Source: Lachnospiraceae bacterium (GTDB taxonomy: Bacteria > Bacillota > Clostridia > Lachnospirales > Lachnospiraceae). From it: a stretch of DNA of 64,000 nt. Location: positions 121,672 through 185,671 of the forward strand of contig JAKSRS010000003.1 in the NCBI GenBank assembly GCA_024403515.1, in the 5' to 3' direction. Shown here in pieces: positions 54,101-62,136 of the stretch. The notes below the pieces were generated by a model that saw nothing but the letters and a program-made list of their open reading frames with translations, was not told the origin of the DNA and ran no database searches. Position 1 is the stretch's first letter. Each line of letters begins with the position of its first letter. Position numbers and translations under genes: made by a program.

Positions 54101-54365
54101 AAAGGTTGCCAAGATTTACGAAGGACGTCCTGATGTATCTGACCTTATTATCAACAAGGAAGTATCACTTGTAATCAATACTCCTATTGGTAAGAAGGGC
54201 GAAGTGGACGACAGCTATATTCGCAAGGCAGCTATTCGTGCTAAGATTCCTTACATTACAACAATGGCAGCAGCCAAGGCAGCAGCTGAAGGAATCAGAA
54301 CAGTAAAAGAAGGTAAAGTATCACCCGTTAAATCTGTTCAGGATTTACATGCTTCAATTAAATAA
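51150..54365 (+). CDS. carB: carbamoyl-phosphate synthase, large subunit
   Basis: 1071 residues, full length. Two homologous ATP-grasp halves: IGSGPIIIGQACEFDYSG near the N-terminus and LGGGPNRIGQGIEFDYCS near residue 555, with YPVVLRPAYTMGGAGGG and YPVMVRPSYVLGGRGME as their glycine-rich loops. A C-terminal MGS-like allosteric domain (~940-1071) follows. It makes carbamoyl phosphate for pyrimidines and arginine. AGGAGG precedes the ATG. The small subunit carA is not adjacent. Confidence 0.97.
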   Translation: MAKRTDIKKVLIIGSGPIIIGQACEFDYSGTQACKALRNLGYEIVLVNSNPATIMTDPGIADSTYIEPLNVNRLEQIIAKERPDAILPNLGGQSGLNLCSELASAGILDKYNVKVIGVQIDAIERGEDRIEFKKTMDKLGIEMARSEVSYSVDEALAIADKLGYPVVLRPAYTMGGAGGGLVYNKEELATVCERGLKASLVGQVLVEESILGWEELELEVVRDAKGQMITVCFIENIDPLGVHTGDSFCSAPMLTISEDVQKELQRQAYKIVNEVEVIGGTNVQFAHDPVSGRIIVIEINPRTSRSSALASKATGFPIALVSAMLASGLTLDEIPCGKYGTLDKYVPDGDYVVIKFARWAFEKFKGVQDKLGTQMRAVGEVMSIGKNYKEAFQKAIRSLEIGRMGLGFAKDFNSKSKEELLKMLATPNSERYFIMYEALRKGASVDEIFELTKVKTYFIEQMKELVEEEEALMKNKGNLPSDEALTKAKKDGFSDKYLAKILEIKEEDVRNRRIAIGVEEAWEGVHVSGTQDSAYYFSTYNAPDKTEVSDRQKIMILGGGPNRIGQGIEFDYCSVHAALALKKLGFETIIVNCNPETVSTDYDTSDKLYFEPLTLEDVLSIYKKEQPVGVIAQFGGQTPLNLAAELKKNGVKILGTSPEVIDLAEDRDQFRAMMDKLGIPMPEAGMAVTEDEAVEVATKIGYPVMVRPSYVLGGRGMEVVHDEETLREYMKAAIGVTPDRPILIDRFLRHAMECESDAICDGEHAFVPAVMEHIELAGIHSGDSACIIPSKHISEENLKTIEEYTRKIAEEMHVQGLMNMQYAIENDKVYVIEANPRASRTVPLVSKVCNIQMVPLATEIITRELTGKASPVPTLKKGDIPYYGVKEAVFPFNMFPEVDPVLGPEMRSTGEVLGISESYAEAFVKAQEATQTVLPLSGTALISVNDNDKPEVADVCKDLAAAGFTFAATGRTYELIKESGYEVKKVAKIYEGRPDVSDLIINKEVSLVINTPIGKKGEVDDSYIRKAAIRAKIPYITTMAAAKAAAEGIRTVKEGKVSPVKSVQDLHASIK

Positions 54366-54381
54366 TTAGCAAAAGAACGAG

Positions 54382-54456
54382 ACCTCTTGCATGAGTGGAT
54401 TCACCTTTAGATGCTTACTAAAGGTAATTGAACTGCTTATGCGAGAGGTTTTTTGT
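54382..54456 (+). terminator. composite carB terminator
   Basis: ACCTCTTGCAT (54382-54392) pairs with ATGCGAGAGGT (54439-54449), with an inner CCTTTAG/CTAAAGG hairpin (54404-54410, 54418-54424), then T-run. Confidence 0.8.
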
Positions 54457-54543
54457 TTTTTTGAACATTTAGACTATACAATATATGAGTCTGTGTGTAA
54501 TCTATATGTAGGGTTATGAGGAATTTTTTATAGGGGATAAAAA

Positions 54544-55656
54544 ATGACTCGAGAATTGTTAAATAAAAATGGGGAAGACATCAAGAGAATTTATTCGCTT
54601 GATGTACTTAGAATACTCGCAACAGCAACTATTGTACTATACCATTTTCAACAGGTGTCAGGTATAGGACTTGCCAATGCAATAGACTTTTCTACCAAAG
54701 TATTTAATGTCGCTTATTTGGTAGAATTCTTTTTTGTGCTCTCCGGTTTCTGGGCTTATAAGGAATATGATAAGCTTGTAAACGCAGAGAATTCATACAA
54801 GAATTTCCTGATTAATAAATTTAACAGACTAATACCGCCTATAATTCTGCCGTGCGTTTTATACACGGTTTTATGCTATTTGTTTAGAAGCATCGTGGGA
54901 AATGGCGGTTGGTATTTTGATACTACAGTCGATATAATAGGCACAATTCTTGCCAGCTTTGGATTGCAGTTTTGGGGTGTATTTGATACAACTCCGATTA
55001 ATTATCCCCTTTGGTATGTAGATGTGCTTCTTTTGTGCTTCATAGTATTCTGCCTGATAATTTGGATTTCCAAAAAATTCAGCTTTTCACCGATAGTTGG
55101 ATTTGTTGCCATGATTATCGTCGGCATGATTGTATGGAACAGGGAAATCGAGTTACCCTTCCTCACAATGCATATTGCAAGAGGGTATTATGCCTTCTTT
55201 TTCGGGCTTTTAGTTGGAATGTGGTATGAGAAAAAGAAAGAGGAATTGGATAAAATTCCAATCATGCTTTTACTTGCAGTAATAATAGTACTTAGCCTCT
55301 TTGTTACGGTTCACTGGATAGACTGGTTCAAGCAGTATGACCACTATGTATATACTTTTGTAACTTATCCTGCAATAATTGCCCTGTTTTTAAATTCAAG
55401 GATTCAGAAACTCTTTAACTTTAAGTTTTTAGGTGAAGCGGGAAAAGTAACATATGATGTATATGTATGGCATTTGGTTGTATTTTTCTTCTTCGATTTT
55501 ATATGCTCTACAAATGCGGTTAATCAAGTATTTGCATGTCATAACATTATGGTAATAAGTATTCTTTCTTCTATAATAGTGGGGCTTTTGTCATTTTATC
55601 TTTCAGACAAAGCGACTTTGAAAATACTGGGTCGAGTAAAAAAGATGTTTGTATAA
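54544..55656 (+). CDS. acyltransferase family 3 (OafA/WecH-like) membrane protein
   Basis: 370 residues, about ten membrane helices. YSLDVLRILATATIVLYHF near the N-terminus carries the family's Arg and His positions, and VEFFFVLSGFWAYKEYD is the typical second segment. The C-terminal GEAGKVTYDVYVWHLVVFFFF completes the family pattern. Such enzymes add acyl groups to surface polysaccharides or other exported molecules. It is a single gene between the carB terminator and a palindrome-rich stretch. Confidence 0.88.
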   Translation: MTRELLNKNGEDIKRIYSLDVLRILATATIVLYHFQQVSGIGLANAIDFSTKVFNVAYLVEFFFVLSGFWAYKEYDKLVNAENSYKNFLINKFNRLIPPIILPCVLYTVLCYLFRSIVGNGGWYFDTTVDIIGTILASFGLQFWGVFDTTPINYPLWYVDVLLLCFIVFCLIIWISKKFSFSPIVGFVAMIIVGMIVWNREIELPFLTMHIARGYYAFFFGLLVGMWYEKKKEELDKIPIMLLLAVIIVLSLFVTVHWIDWFKQYDHYVYTFVTYPAIIALFLNSRIQKLFNFKFLGEAGKVTYDVYVWHLVVFFFFDFICSTNAVNQVFACHNIMVISILSSIIVGLLSFYLSDKATLKILGRVKKMFV

Positions 55657-55803
55657 GAACAGACATAAACGGGCCCGTAATATGACAAGAAAAAAGTACT
55701 ATAGTACATAATATTGTCAGATAGAGTAGTATTTTACTATCAATTAATTTTTGTTTTGTAGTATTGTGTAGATAGATAATTTTTCGAGAAGTGGAGATTT
55801 CTT
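55657..55803. promoter_or_regulatory. palindrome-rich intergenic region before the GH26-like gene
   Basis: GTACTATAGTAC (55696-55707) is a perfect 12-base palindrome nested within TGACAA (55683-55688) and TTGTCA (55714-55719), followed by TAGTA and TACTA arms around 55727-55739. There is no clean T-run, so it looks more like operator sites than a terminator. Confidence 0.45.
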
Positions 55804-57258
55804 ATGAGCGAAATGAAAATTAACAAACTACATATGGGTCCTGCAAAATGTGCATTAGACCTTGGAGACGGTTCTGAAAGAGGCGAATACGTTAATCAGG
55901 ACTACATTCTTAATAAGCTTGGCAGACCTCATAGAGCAATCAGCTTAATGTACTGCTACTATCCTCACGATCCAAAGTGGCCAGCACGTGTAAGTGAAGC
56001 CTATGTAAATGATGGTTCAGGAGCATGGGGATATCCTTATGATGATTATTTTACATACAAGGGAAGCATGACAGAGGGAAATCTTGAAAACGAACCTTTC
56101 AAGTATATGCGTGAGATTAGAAGCCATGGACAGGACGTTCTTTTGACTCTTACAATTGATCCTAAGGTCGAAGACGAGCACATTATTGCTATTGCAAGAG
56201 ATTTAAGAAACTTCGGTAGAGTAATGCTTCGTATCAATCATGAAGCAACAGGAAACTGGTTTTCTTTCAATAAAAGAGCAACTTACGAAGAAGTTGCAGC
56301 TTTCTTTGCACACTGTTGCGAACTTATTCATAAGGAAGCTCCCAATGTTAAAGTAATTCTTTGTCTTGATGGATTTAAAGATCCTAATGAAGAAAAGATG
56401 GAAAAAGAAGATATCTTTATCGATGCTATTAAGGCAGCAGACATTGAGTCTGTAGACAGATACCTTGCTCTTCACTGGGGTTGGCCTTATGACATAGCTG
56501 AAGAAGGCGGAGTAAACTTTGCCCGTTACAGCGTAAAGAACATTTATGCATGTACCAAGAAAAGCTACACAAGATACTGCGAAATAAACGGTATGAAGAA
56601 ACCTATGGTTCTTTCCGAACTTAACGCAGACGGCGATGTTACAGGTGCATACGATCAGGCTCAGATGATGATCGACTTTGCTAATATGGTTAAGGAAGAT
56701 CCTGAAAAATGGCTTGACGGATTTACACTTTATCAGATGAGAGACCGCGGAAGACTTGGCCTTGAAATTGAAGATCCCAACAACAAAGAAGTTGGTATTG
56801 AACAGCCTTTGTTAGATTCTTATAAAGAACTTTTATTTGACGATTATTTCTATCCTTCAATGGAAACAGCTGAAGAGATTTCGCTTCCTCAGACACTTAG
56901 ATGGGGTGGAGCTGAAGATGCTGACGGATTATCAATTCCTGTAAAGCTTGAAGCTGATCCTATTTTCTGCGAAGCATATTTTGAAGACGATTTAGTTGAT
57001 GCAAACCTTATGATGGAAATCAACGGACGCTGGTTCTACAAGGCTCCTGGTGTTAAATGCATTGACTTTATGAGTGCTTTTTATAAGAACAGACTCGATG
57101 GAGCCAAGGAAGTTACATTAAAGTTATTTGCTCCCCCTGCTACAGGTGAAAACGATCCTTCTCAGGGAGATGACTGGCAGACAAATTACTATTATGAGAT
57201 TAAGTCACTTCCTAAACTTAGAATCAAGTATAAGCCTATTGTAGAAACACTTGACTAA
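55804..57258 (+). CDS. cytosolic GH26-like (clan GH-A) glycosidase-family protein
   Basis: 484 residues, no signal peptide. A TIM-barrel-like first part carries RINHEATGNWFSFN, matching the RPxHExNGxWFxW acid/base region of GH26 with Glu147, and VLSELNADG, where Glu272 fits the nucleophile strand. The last ~140 residues form a beta-rich domain (SIPVKLEADPIFCEAYFEDD). Clan GH-A retaining glycosidases use such a Glu pair, so hydrolysis of imported beta-mannosides or related sugars is possible. The match beyond these motifs is not firm. GTGGAG sits ten bases before the ATG. Confidence 0.6.
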   Translation: MSEMKINKLHMGPAKCALDLGDGSERGEYVNQDYILNKLGRPHRAISLMYCYYPHDPKWPARVSEAYVNDGSGAWGYPYDDYFTYKGSMTEGNLENEPFKYMREIRSHGQDVLLTLTIDPKVEDEHIIAIARDLRNFGRVMLRINHEATGNWFSFNKRATYEEVAAFFAHCCELIHKEAPNVKVILCLDGFKDPNEEKMEKEDIFIDAIKAADIESVDRYLALHWGWPYDIAEEGGVNFARYSVKNIYACTKKSYTRYCEINGMKKPMVLSELNADGDVTGAYDQAQMMIDFANMVKEDPEKWLDGFTLYQMRDRGRLGLEIEDPNNKEVGIEQPLLDSYKELLFDDYFYPSMETAEEISLPQTLRWGGAEDADGLSIPVKLEADPIFCEAYFEDDLVDANLMMEINGRWFYKAPGVKCIDFMSAFYKNRLDGAKEVTLKLFAPPATGENDPSQGDDWQTNYYYEIKSLPKLRIKYKPIVETLD

Positions 57259-57302
57259 TCTTACACGGTAAATATGCCGGTATTTGGTTAAAGAATTGAG
57301 TA

Positions 57303-57331
57303 TTGACAATAAAATAAACAAGTGTTAACTT
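57303..57331 (+). promoter_or_regulatory. metG promoter
   Basis: TTGACA (57303-57308), 17-base spacer, TAACTT (57326-57331). It would start transcription at ~57338, just before the T-box leader. Confidence 0.7.
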
Positions 57332-57344
57332 ACTTAACATATAA

Positions 57345-57615
57345 GTTTTAAACGCAATGATGAAGAGAGTAGTCGTAGATAATACTTACAGAGAAGAACC
57401 GTTTGCTGAGAGGTTTTGGTTAACGATACGATGAAGATGGCTTTTGAGCAGCGCACCGAGCCTGATGGTTAGGCTGCGACGGGATTGCCCGTTATAGCAA
57501 GAGGGTATGTTAGTACCTGATAAGGTCTGAATTGTGAGATTCAGATGAAAAGAAGTGGTAACGCGTAGATTTGACGCCTTCTTATGTAGCGATGCATATG
57601 AAGGCGTCTTTTTTT
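57345..57615 (+). ncRNA. T-box riboswitch (methionyl) with terminator
   Basis: The leader begins with the stem I element GATGAAGAGAGTAGTCG (~57359). It contains the T-box sequence AAGTGGTAACGCG (~57553-57565, consensus AGGGTGGNACCGCG), whose TGGT can pair with the ACCA end of an uncharged tRNA. The terminator is GACGCCTTC (57573-57581) with GAAGGCGTC (57600-57608) and a T-run to 57615; the competing antiterminator pairs AAGAAG with CTTCTT. ATG triplets in the region 57430-57440 are specifier-loop candidates. It controls the methionyl-tRNA synthetase gene directly downstream. This explains most of the 417-base gap. Confidence 0.88.
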
Positions 57616-57675
57616 AGCGAAGAACCCCTGCGATGCCAGACGGCAGGGCTTCGAGAGTTTGGAAAGGAGAGAGAA

Positions 57676-59643
57676 ATGAGTAAAGGAAAGTATTATTTGA
57701 CAACTGCTATTGCTTATACTTCAGGAAAACCTCATATTGGTAACTCTTATGAGATCGTTCTTGCAGACAGCGTAGCAAGATTTAAAAGAAAAGACGGATA
57801 CGATGTATTCTTCCAGACAGGAACAGATGAACACGGTCAGAAGATTGAAATTAAGGCTGAAGAAGCCGGAGTATCACCCAAGGAATTTGTTGACTCAGTA
57901 GCAGGAGAAATTAAGGATATTTGTGACTGCCTTAACTGCTCATACGATAAGTTTATTCGTACAACAGATGAAGATCATGAAAAGCAGGTTCAGAAGATTT
58001 TCAAGAAGCTTTATGATAAGGGAGATATTTATAAGGGTGCGTACGAAGGACTTTACTGTACACCCTGTGAATCTTTCTGGACAGAGTCTCAGCTTGTAGA
58101 TGGAAAGTGTCCTGACTGCGGAAGAGAAGTTAAGCCTGCCAAAGAGGAAGCTTACTTCTTTAAAATGAGTAAATATGCTGACAGACTTATCGAGCATATC
58201 AATACACATCCTGAATTTATTCAGCCTGTATCGAGAAAGAACGAAATGATGAATAATTTCCTTCTTCCCGGACTTCAGGATTTATGTGTATCAAGAACAT
58301 CATTTAAGTGGGGAATCCCGGTAGACTTTGATGATAAGCATGTAGTTTATGTATGGCTTGATGCTCTTACAAACTACATTACGGGAATCGGTTACGACGC
58401 AGAAGGAAATTCTTCGGACCAGTACAATAAGCTCTGGCCTGCAGACTTACACCTTATCGGAAAGGATATCGTAAGATTCCACACTATTTACTGGCCTATT
58501 TTCCTCATGGCTTTAGATGAGCCATTACCCAAGCAGGTATTTGGTCATCCCTGGCTTCTTTCCGGAGACGGAAAGATGAGTAAGTCAAAAGGAAACGTAA
58601 TCTACGCAGATGATCTTGCAAAGTTCTTTGGCGTTGATGCGGTAAGATACTTCCTTCTTCATGAGATGCCTTTTGAAAACGACGGTTCCATCACATGGAA
58701 TCTTATGACAGAAAGAGTAAACACAGACCTTGCAAATGTACTTGGTAACCTTGTAAACCGTACTATTTCAATGAGCAACAAATACTTTAACGGTGTGGTT
58801 GAAAACAAAGGTTGTGATGAAGCGGTTGACGAAGACTTAAAGAATGTAGTTATATCTGCTTTTGATAAGGTTTCTGATAAGATGGATGCGCTTAAGGTTG
58901 CTGATGCAATTACAGAAGTATTCAGTATCTTCAAGCGTTGCAATAAATACATCGATGAAACTGAGCCTTGGGTACTTGCCAAGGACGAAGCTAAAAGCGA
59001 CAGACTTGCAACAGTATTATATAACCTTGTTGAGGCAATCAGCATTGGCGCTTCAATTCTTTGGCCTTTCCTTCCCGAAACAGCCGAAAAGATTGTAAGC
59101 CAGCTCAACACTAAGATTAGAGAATTTGATACATTAAAGGAGTTCGGTTTATATCCTTGTGGAAAGAAAGTAACAGATAAGCCTGAAATCTTATTCGCAA
59201 GACTTGATATTAAGGATGTTCTTGCTGAAGCTGAAAGAATTGCAGAAATTCAGAAAGCTGAAGTAGCAGCTCCTGTAGAAGAAGCCGAGGATGATTCTAT
59301 GGAAGTAACATTAAAACCCGAAATTGAATATGGTGACTTTGACAAACTTCAGTTTGTTGTTGGCGAAATCATCAAGTGTGAAGAAGTTCCCAAGTCCAAA
59401 AAGCTACTTTGCTCACAGGTAAAGGTTGGTAAGGAAGTAAAGCAGATCGTTTCCGGAATCAAGCAGCACTACAGTGCCGAGGAAATGGTCGGTAAAAAGG
59501 TAATGGTTCTTTTGAACCTTAAGCCTGCAACACTTGCAGGTGTGGTTTCAGAAGGTATGCTTTTATGTGCAGAAGATGCAGAGGGCAATCTTTCATTAAT
59601 GACTCCTGAAAAGAAAATGCCTGCAGGTGCTGAAATCTGCTAA
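57676..59643 (+). CDS. metG: methionyl-tRNA synthetase
   Basis: 655 residues from ATG 57676 (AAGGAG upstream; the in-frame region before it belongs to the T-box leader). TAIAYTSGKPHIGNSYE carries the HIGH-type motif as HIGN, zinc-binding Cys lie in YCTPCESFW and CPDCGREV, and the KMSKS motif is at 300-304. The C-terminal ~105 residues are an OB-fold tRNA-binding domain (FDKLQFVVGEIIKCEEVPKS). It charges tRNA-Met and is regulated by the methionyl T-box. Confidence 0.97.
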   Translation: MSKGKYYLTTAIAYTSGKPHIGNSYEIVLADSVARFKRKDGYDVFFQTGTDEHGQKIEIKAEEAGVSPKEFVDSVAGEIKDICDCLNCSYDKFIRTTDEDHEKQVQKIFKKLYDKGDIYKGAYEGLYCTPCESFWTESQLVDGKCPDCGREVKPAKEEAYFFKMSKYADRLIEHINTHPEFIQPVSRKNEMMNNFLLPGLQDLCVSRTSFKWGIPVDFDDKHVVYVWLDALTNYITGIGYDAEGNSSDQYNKLWPADLHLIGKDIVRFHTIYWPIFLMALDEPLPKQVFGHPWLLSGDGKMSKSKGNVIYADDLAKFFGVDAVRYFLLHEMPFENDGSITWNLMTERVNTDLANVLGNLVNRTISMSNKYFNGVVENKGCDEAVDEDLKNVVISAFDKVSDKMDALKVADAITEVFSIFKRCNKYIDETEPWVLAKDEAKSDRLATVLYNLVEAISIGASILWPFLPETAEKIVSQLNTKIREFDTLKEFGLYPCGKKVTDKPEILFARLDIKDVLAEAERIAEIQKAEVAAPVEEAEDDSMEVTLKPEIEYGDFDKLQFVVGEIIKCEEVPKSKKLLCSQVKVGKEVKQIVSGIKQHYSAEEMVGKKVMVLLNLKPATLAGVVSEGMLLCAEDAEGNLSLMTPEKKMPAGAEIC

Positions 59644-59658
59644 TACAGTTTAAAAATC

Positions 59659-59751
59659 AAGTCTCCGGAAAAAGACGGAAAATCCTTTGATTTTAGTCTT
59701 TGCCCGGAGACTTTCTTTTGCCCCAAATCTTATAAATCAGGCAAAAGAAAG
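59659..59751 (+). terminator. metG terminator plus adjacent 12-bp inverted repeat
   Basis: AAGTCTCCGG (59659-59668) pairs with CCGGAGACTT (59704-59713), with inner AAAGAC/GTCTTT and AAAATC/GATTTT helices. Overlapping its end, CTTTCTTTTGCC (59711-59722) and GGCAAAAGAAAG (59740-59751) form a second perfect repeat. Confidence 0.75.
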
Positions 59752-59784
59752 TATTTGGTTATAATTTCTTTATATTTATAATTA

Positions 59785-59813
59785 TTGAATAAAAAAGACA
59801 GATATCATATAAT
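59785..59813 (+). promoter_or_regulatory. promoter of the alpha/beta hydrolase gene
   Basis: TTGAAT (59785-59790), 17-base spacer, TATAAT (59808-59813). Confidence 0.65.
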
Positions 59814-59861
59814 AATTCTAACTGTATTCATGTGTTTCGCTCGTTTAGGAGGGGCATTTTT

Positions 59862-60791
59862 ATGAAGAGAGAGGATTTATATTTTGACTCCCGTGACGGT
59901 AAATCTAAGATTCACGCTGTAAGATGGGAGCCCGATGATACATCTAATGTTGTGGCAGTTTTACAGATTGTTCATGGTATGGCAGAGCATGTTGACCGCT
60001 ACGAAGAGTTTGCAAAATTTCTTACCGATAGAAACTTTGTTGTAACTGCAGATGATCATCTTGGACATGGAAAGACCTGTGAAAATGCAATTCCGGGATA
60101 TTTTTGTAAAAACGATCCTGCAACAACTGTTGTTAAAGACGTACACAGACTAAAGAAAATTACTCAGGAAAAATATCCAAGAATTCCTTACTACATTCTT
60201 GGACATTCCATGGGTTCATTCATATTAAGAAATTATCTTTTCCAGTATGGAAAGGGAATAAGCGGTGCAATTATTATGGGTACCGGAATGGTTCCGGCTT
60301 CTATGGCAAGACTGTCTTATGTAATGGCAAGCCTTGGCTGTATTTTCGGAAAGTCCCAAAAGCCTTCAACCACACTCGATAAGATTGCTTTTGGAACATA
60401 TTTAAAGAGGATACCAAATCCCAGAACACCTGCGGACTGGTTATCTAAAAACGAAGCAAATGTGGATGAATATATTAAAGATCCTTTATGCGGATTTGTC
60501 TTTACATGCAATGGATTTAAGACTCTTGGATCTCTCCTTTGCAGACTTGTAAAGAAATCCAATATAGAAAAAATGCCTGTCTCATTAAGAGTCTTCATCG
60601 TAAGTGGTGAAGAAGATCCTGTCGGCGATTACGGTCAGGGACCTAAAAAGGTTTACAAACAGTACATCGACGAGGGTATGCAGAAGGTAGAAATGAAACT
60701 TTACCCCGGTGACAGACATGAAATATTAAACGAACTTGACAGAGCTACTGTATATGAGGATATCTATCAGTGGATAATAAGAGAAGTTTAA
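59862..60791 (+). CDS. alpha/beta hydrolase, monoacylglycerol-lipase/lysophospholipase-like
   Basis: 309 residues from ATG 59862, preferred because AGGAGG lies nine bases upstream. LQIVHGMAEHVDRYEEFA (oxyanion region) and the nucleophile elbow ILGHSMGSF are clear. The likely catalytic Asp is in SGEEDPVGDYG and the His in GDRHEIL. No signal peptide, so cytosolic. It probably cleaves esters of lipids. GNAT gene follows 26 bases later. Confidence 0.88.
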   Translation: MKREDLYFDSRDGKSKIHAVRWEPDDTSNVVAVLQIVHGMAEHVDRYEEFAKFLTDRNFVVTADDHLGHGKTCENAIPGYFCKNDPATTVVKDVHRLKKITQEKYPRIPYYILGHSMGSFILRNYLFQYGKGISGAIIMGTGMVPASMARLSYVMASLGCIFGKSQKPSTTLDKIAFGTYLKRIPNPRTPADWLSKNEANVDEYIKDPLCGFVFTCNGFKTLGSLLCRLVKKSNIEKMPVSLRVFIVSGEEDPVGDYGQGPKKVYKQYIDEGMQKVEMKLYPGDRHEILNELDRATVYEDIYQWIIREV

Positions 60792-60817
60792 TAAATGGTA
60801 CTTACGGAGGTTAGGGT

Positions 60818-61297
60818 ATGACTCAGCCTGCTTACAATATTGTGCCTGCCGGTCGTGATGACTGGGAAGATGCAATGGAAGTATGTTGGAAAACTTTTTT
60901 GGAGTTTGAGGCAAGTGAGTACTCCAAAGAAGGCGTAGAACACTTTTTGGATTTTATTTCTTCTAATGAGCTGTTCAAAATGTTTCTGATTGGCGAATAT
61001 GTAATGTACGTTGCTAAAGATGGCGAAACCGGAAAGATTATCGGAGTAGTCTCTATGAGAGGCGTGCAGCATGTTTCACTATTGTTTGTAGATAAAAGAT
61101 ATCACAGGCAGGGAATCGGAAGGGCCTTACTCAAACACCTTCAGGAAACCTTACATGATGATGTAAGGCTTACGGTAAATGCGGCTCCATACGCAGTAGA
61201 CTTTTACCATAAACTTGGATTTATGGATACCAAGGAGCAACAACTGTCGGATGGAATAAAATATACGCCCATGACCCTTGTTACGAAGATAAACTGA
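60818..61297 (+). CDS. GNAT-family N-acetyltransferase
   Basis: 159 residues. The acetyl-CoA-binding motif A, VDKRYHRQGIGRALLKHL, and the later NAAPYAVDFYHKLGF are typical. Acceptor substrate unknown. GGAGG precedes the ATG. Confidence 0.88.
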   Translation: MTQPAYNIVPAGRDDWEDAMEVCWKTFLEFEASEYSKEGVEHFLDFISSNELFKMFLIGEYVMYVAKDGETGKIIGVVSMRGVQHVSLLFVDKRYHRQGIGRALLKHLQETLHDDVRLTVNAAPYAVDFYHKLGFMDTKEQQLSDGIKYTPMTLVTKIN

Positions 61298-61323
61298 TAA
61301 GGGTAAGGAAAGGAAACATTGAA

Positions 61324-62070
61324 ATGAAATTTTTGAACCTTGATAGTCCATTGATGAGAGGACTTAGTAAAATGGCCGATTTGATGTGGTTAAACATACT
61401 TACACTTGTATGTTGCCTTCCAATCGTCACAGCCGGAGCATCAGTTACAGCCATGCACTTCGTCCTTTTGAAGATGGTTAGAGATGAAGACAGTTATATC
61501 ACCAAGGATTTCTTTAGATCTTTTAAGCAGAACTTCGTTCAGGCAACAATCATCTGGTTAATGGTGGTTGCAGTCGGTGCCATTATGGTATTCGACGTTT
61601 GGTATGTAATGTTTTCACCTGAAAAGGGAAACGTAAACACAGTATTTTTTGCAGCAATTATCGTTTCAGGAATCCTGTATTTATGTGTAACAACATTTGT
61701 ATTCCCTATTTTGTCACACTTTGTAAATTCCATTGGAAAGACAATAAAGAATGCATTATTTATGAGTATTCTTGTTTTTCCTAAAACTGTAGTAATGGTC
61801 GTTGTAGGTCTCATTCCTTCAGCAGCAATTTACTTTATTCCACAGATTATTCCTCTTGCGGTTCTGTTTTTCTTTACAGGCCCCGGATTCGTAAGCGCGC
61901 TTTTATATAACAAGACTTTCAAGCGTTTTGAGCCCGAGGAAGAGGAAACTGTTGTAAGCGACATGGAATGGACAGTAGCAGCTGAAGAGGAAGGTGAAGT
62001 AAAAGAGGCCTCAGATACTATGCCTGTCGATGAAGAGGTTACTGAAGATAGTCAGGATACTCAGGCTTAA
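61324..62070 (+). CDS. YesL-family (DUF624) membrane protein
   Basis: 248 residues, five to six membrane helices. The family signature MADLMWLNILTLVCCLPIVTAG and TAMHFVLLKMVRDEDSYI, then a short FFRSFKQNF stretch, match the YesL proteins often found beside sugar transporters. The last ~45 residues are a highly acidic tail (EPEEEETVVSD and more), unusual for the family. Function unknown. Confidence 0.82.
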   Translation: MKFLNLDSPLMRGLSKMADLMWLNILTLVCCLPIVTAGASVTAMHFVLLKMVRDEDSYITKDFFRSFKQNFVQATIIWLMVVAVGAIMVFDVWYVMFSPEKGNVNTVFFAAIIVSGILYLCVTTFVFPILSHFVNSIGKTIKNALFMSILVFPKTVVMVVVGLIPSAAIYFIPQIIPLAVLFFFTGPGFVSALLYNKTFKRFEPEEEETVVSDMEWTVAAEEEGEVKEASDTMPVDEEVTEDSQDTQA

Positions 62071-62136
62071 ACACTGAAAAATAAACGGGTTAGTAAAATA
62101 AACTGAAAAATAAACAGAGTTTTGGAGGATTATGTT

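Noticed and set aside
57571..57675. 35-residue N-terminal extension of MetG
   Set aside because: The sequence is the T-box terminator and leader; homologous MetG proteins start at MSKGKYYLT-like residues.
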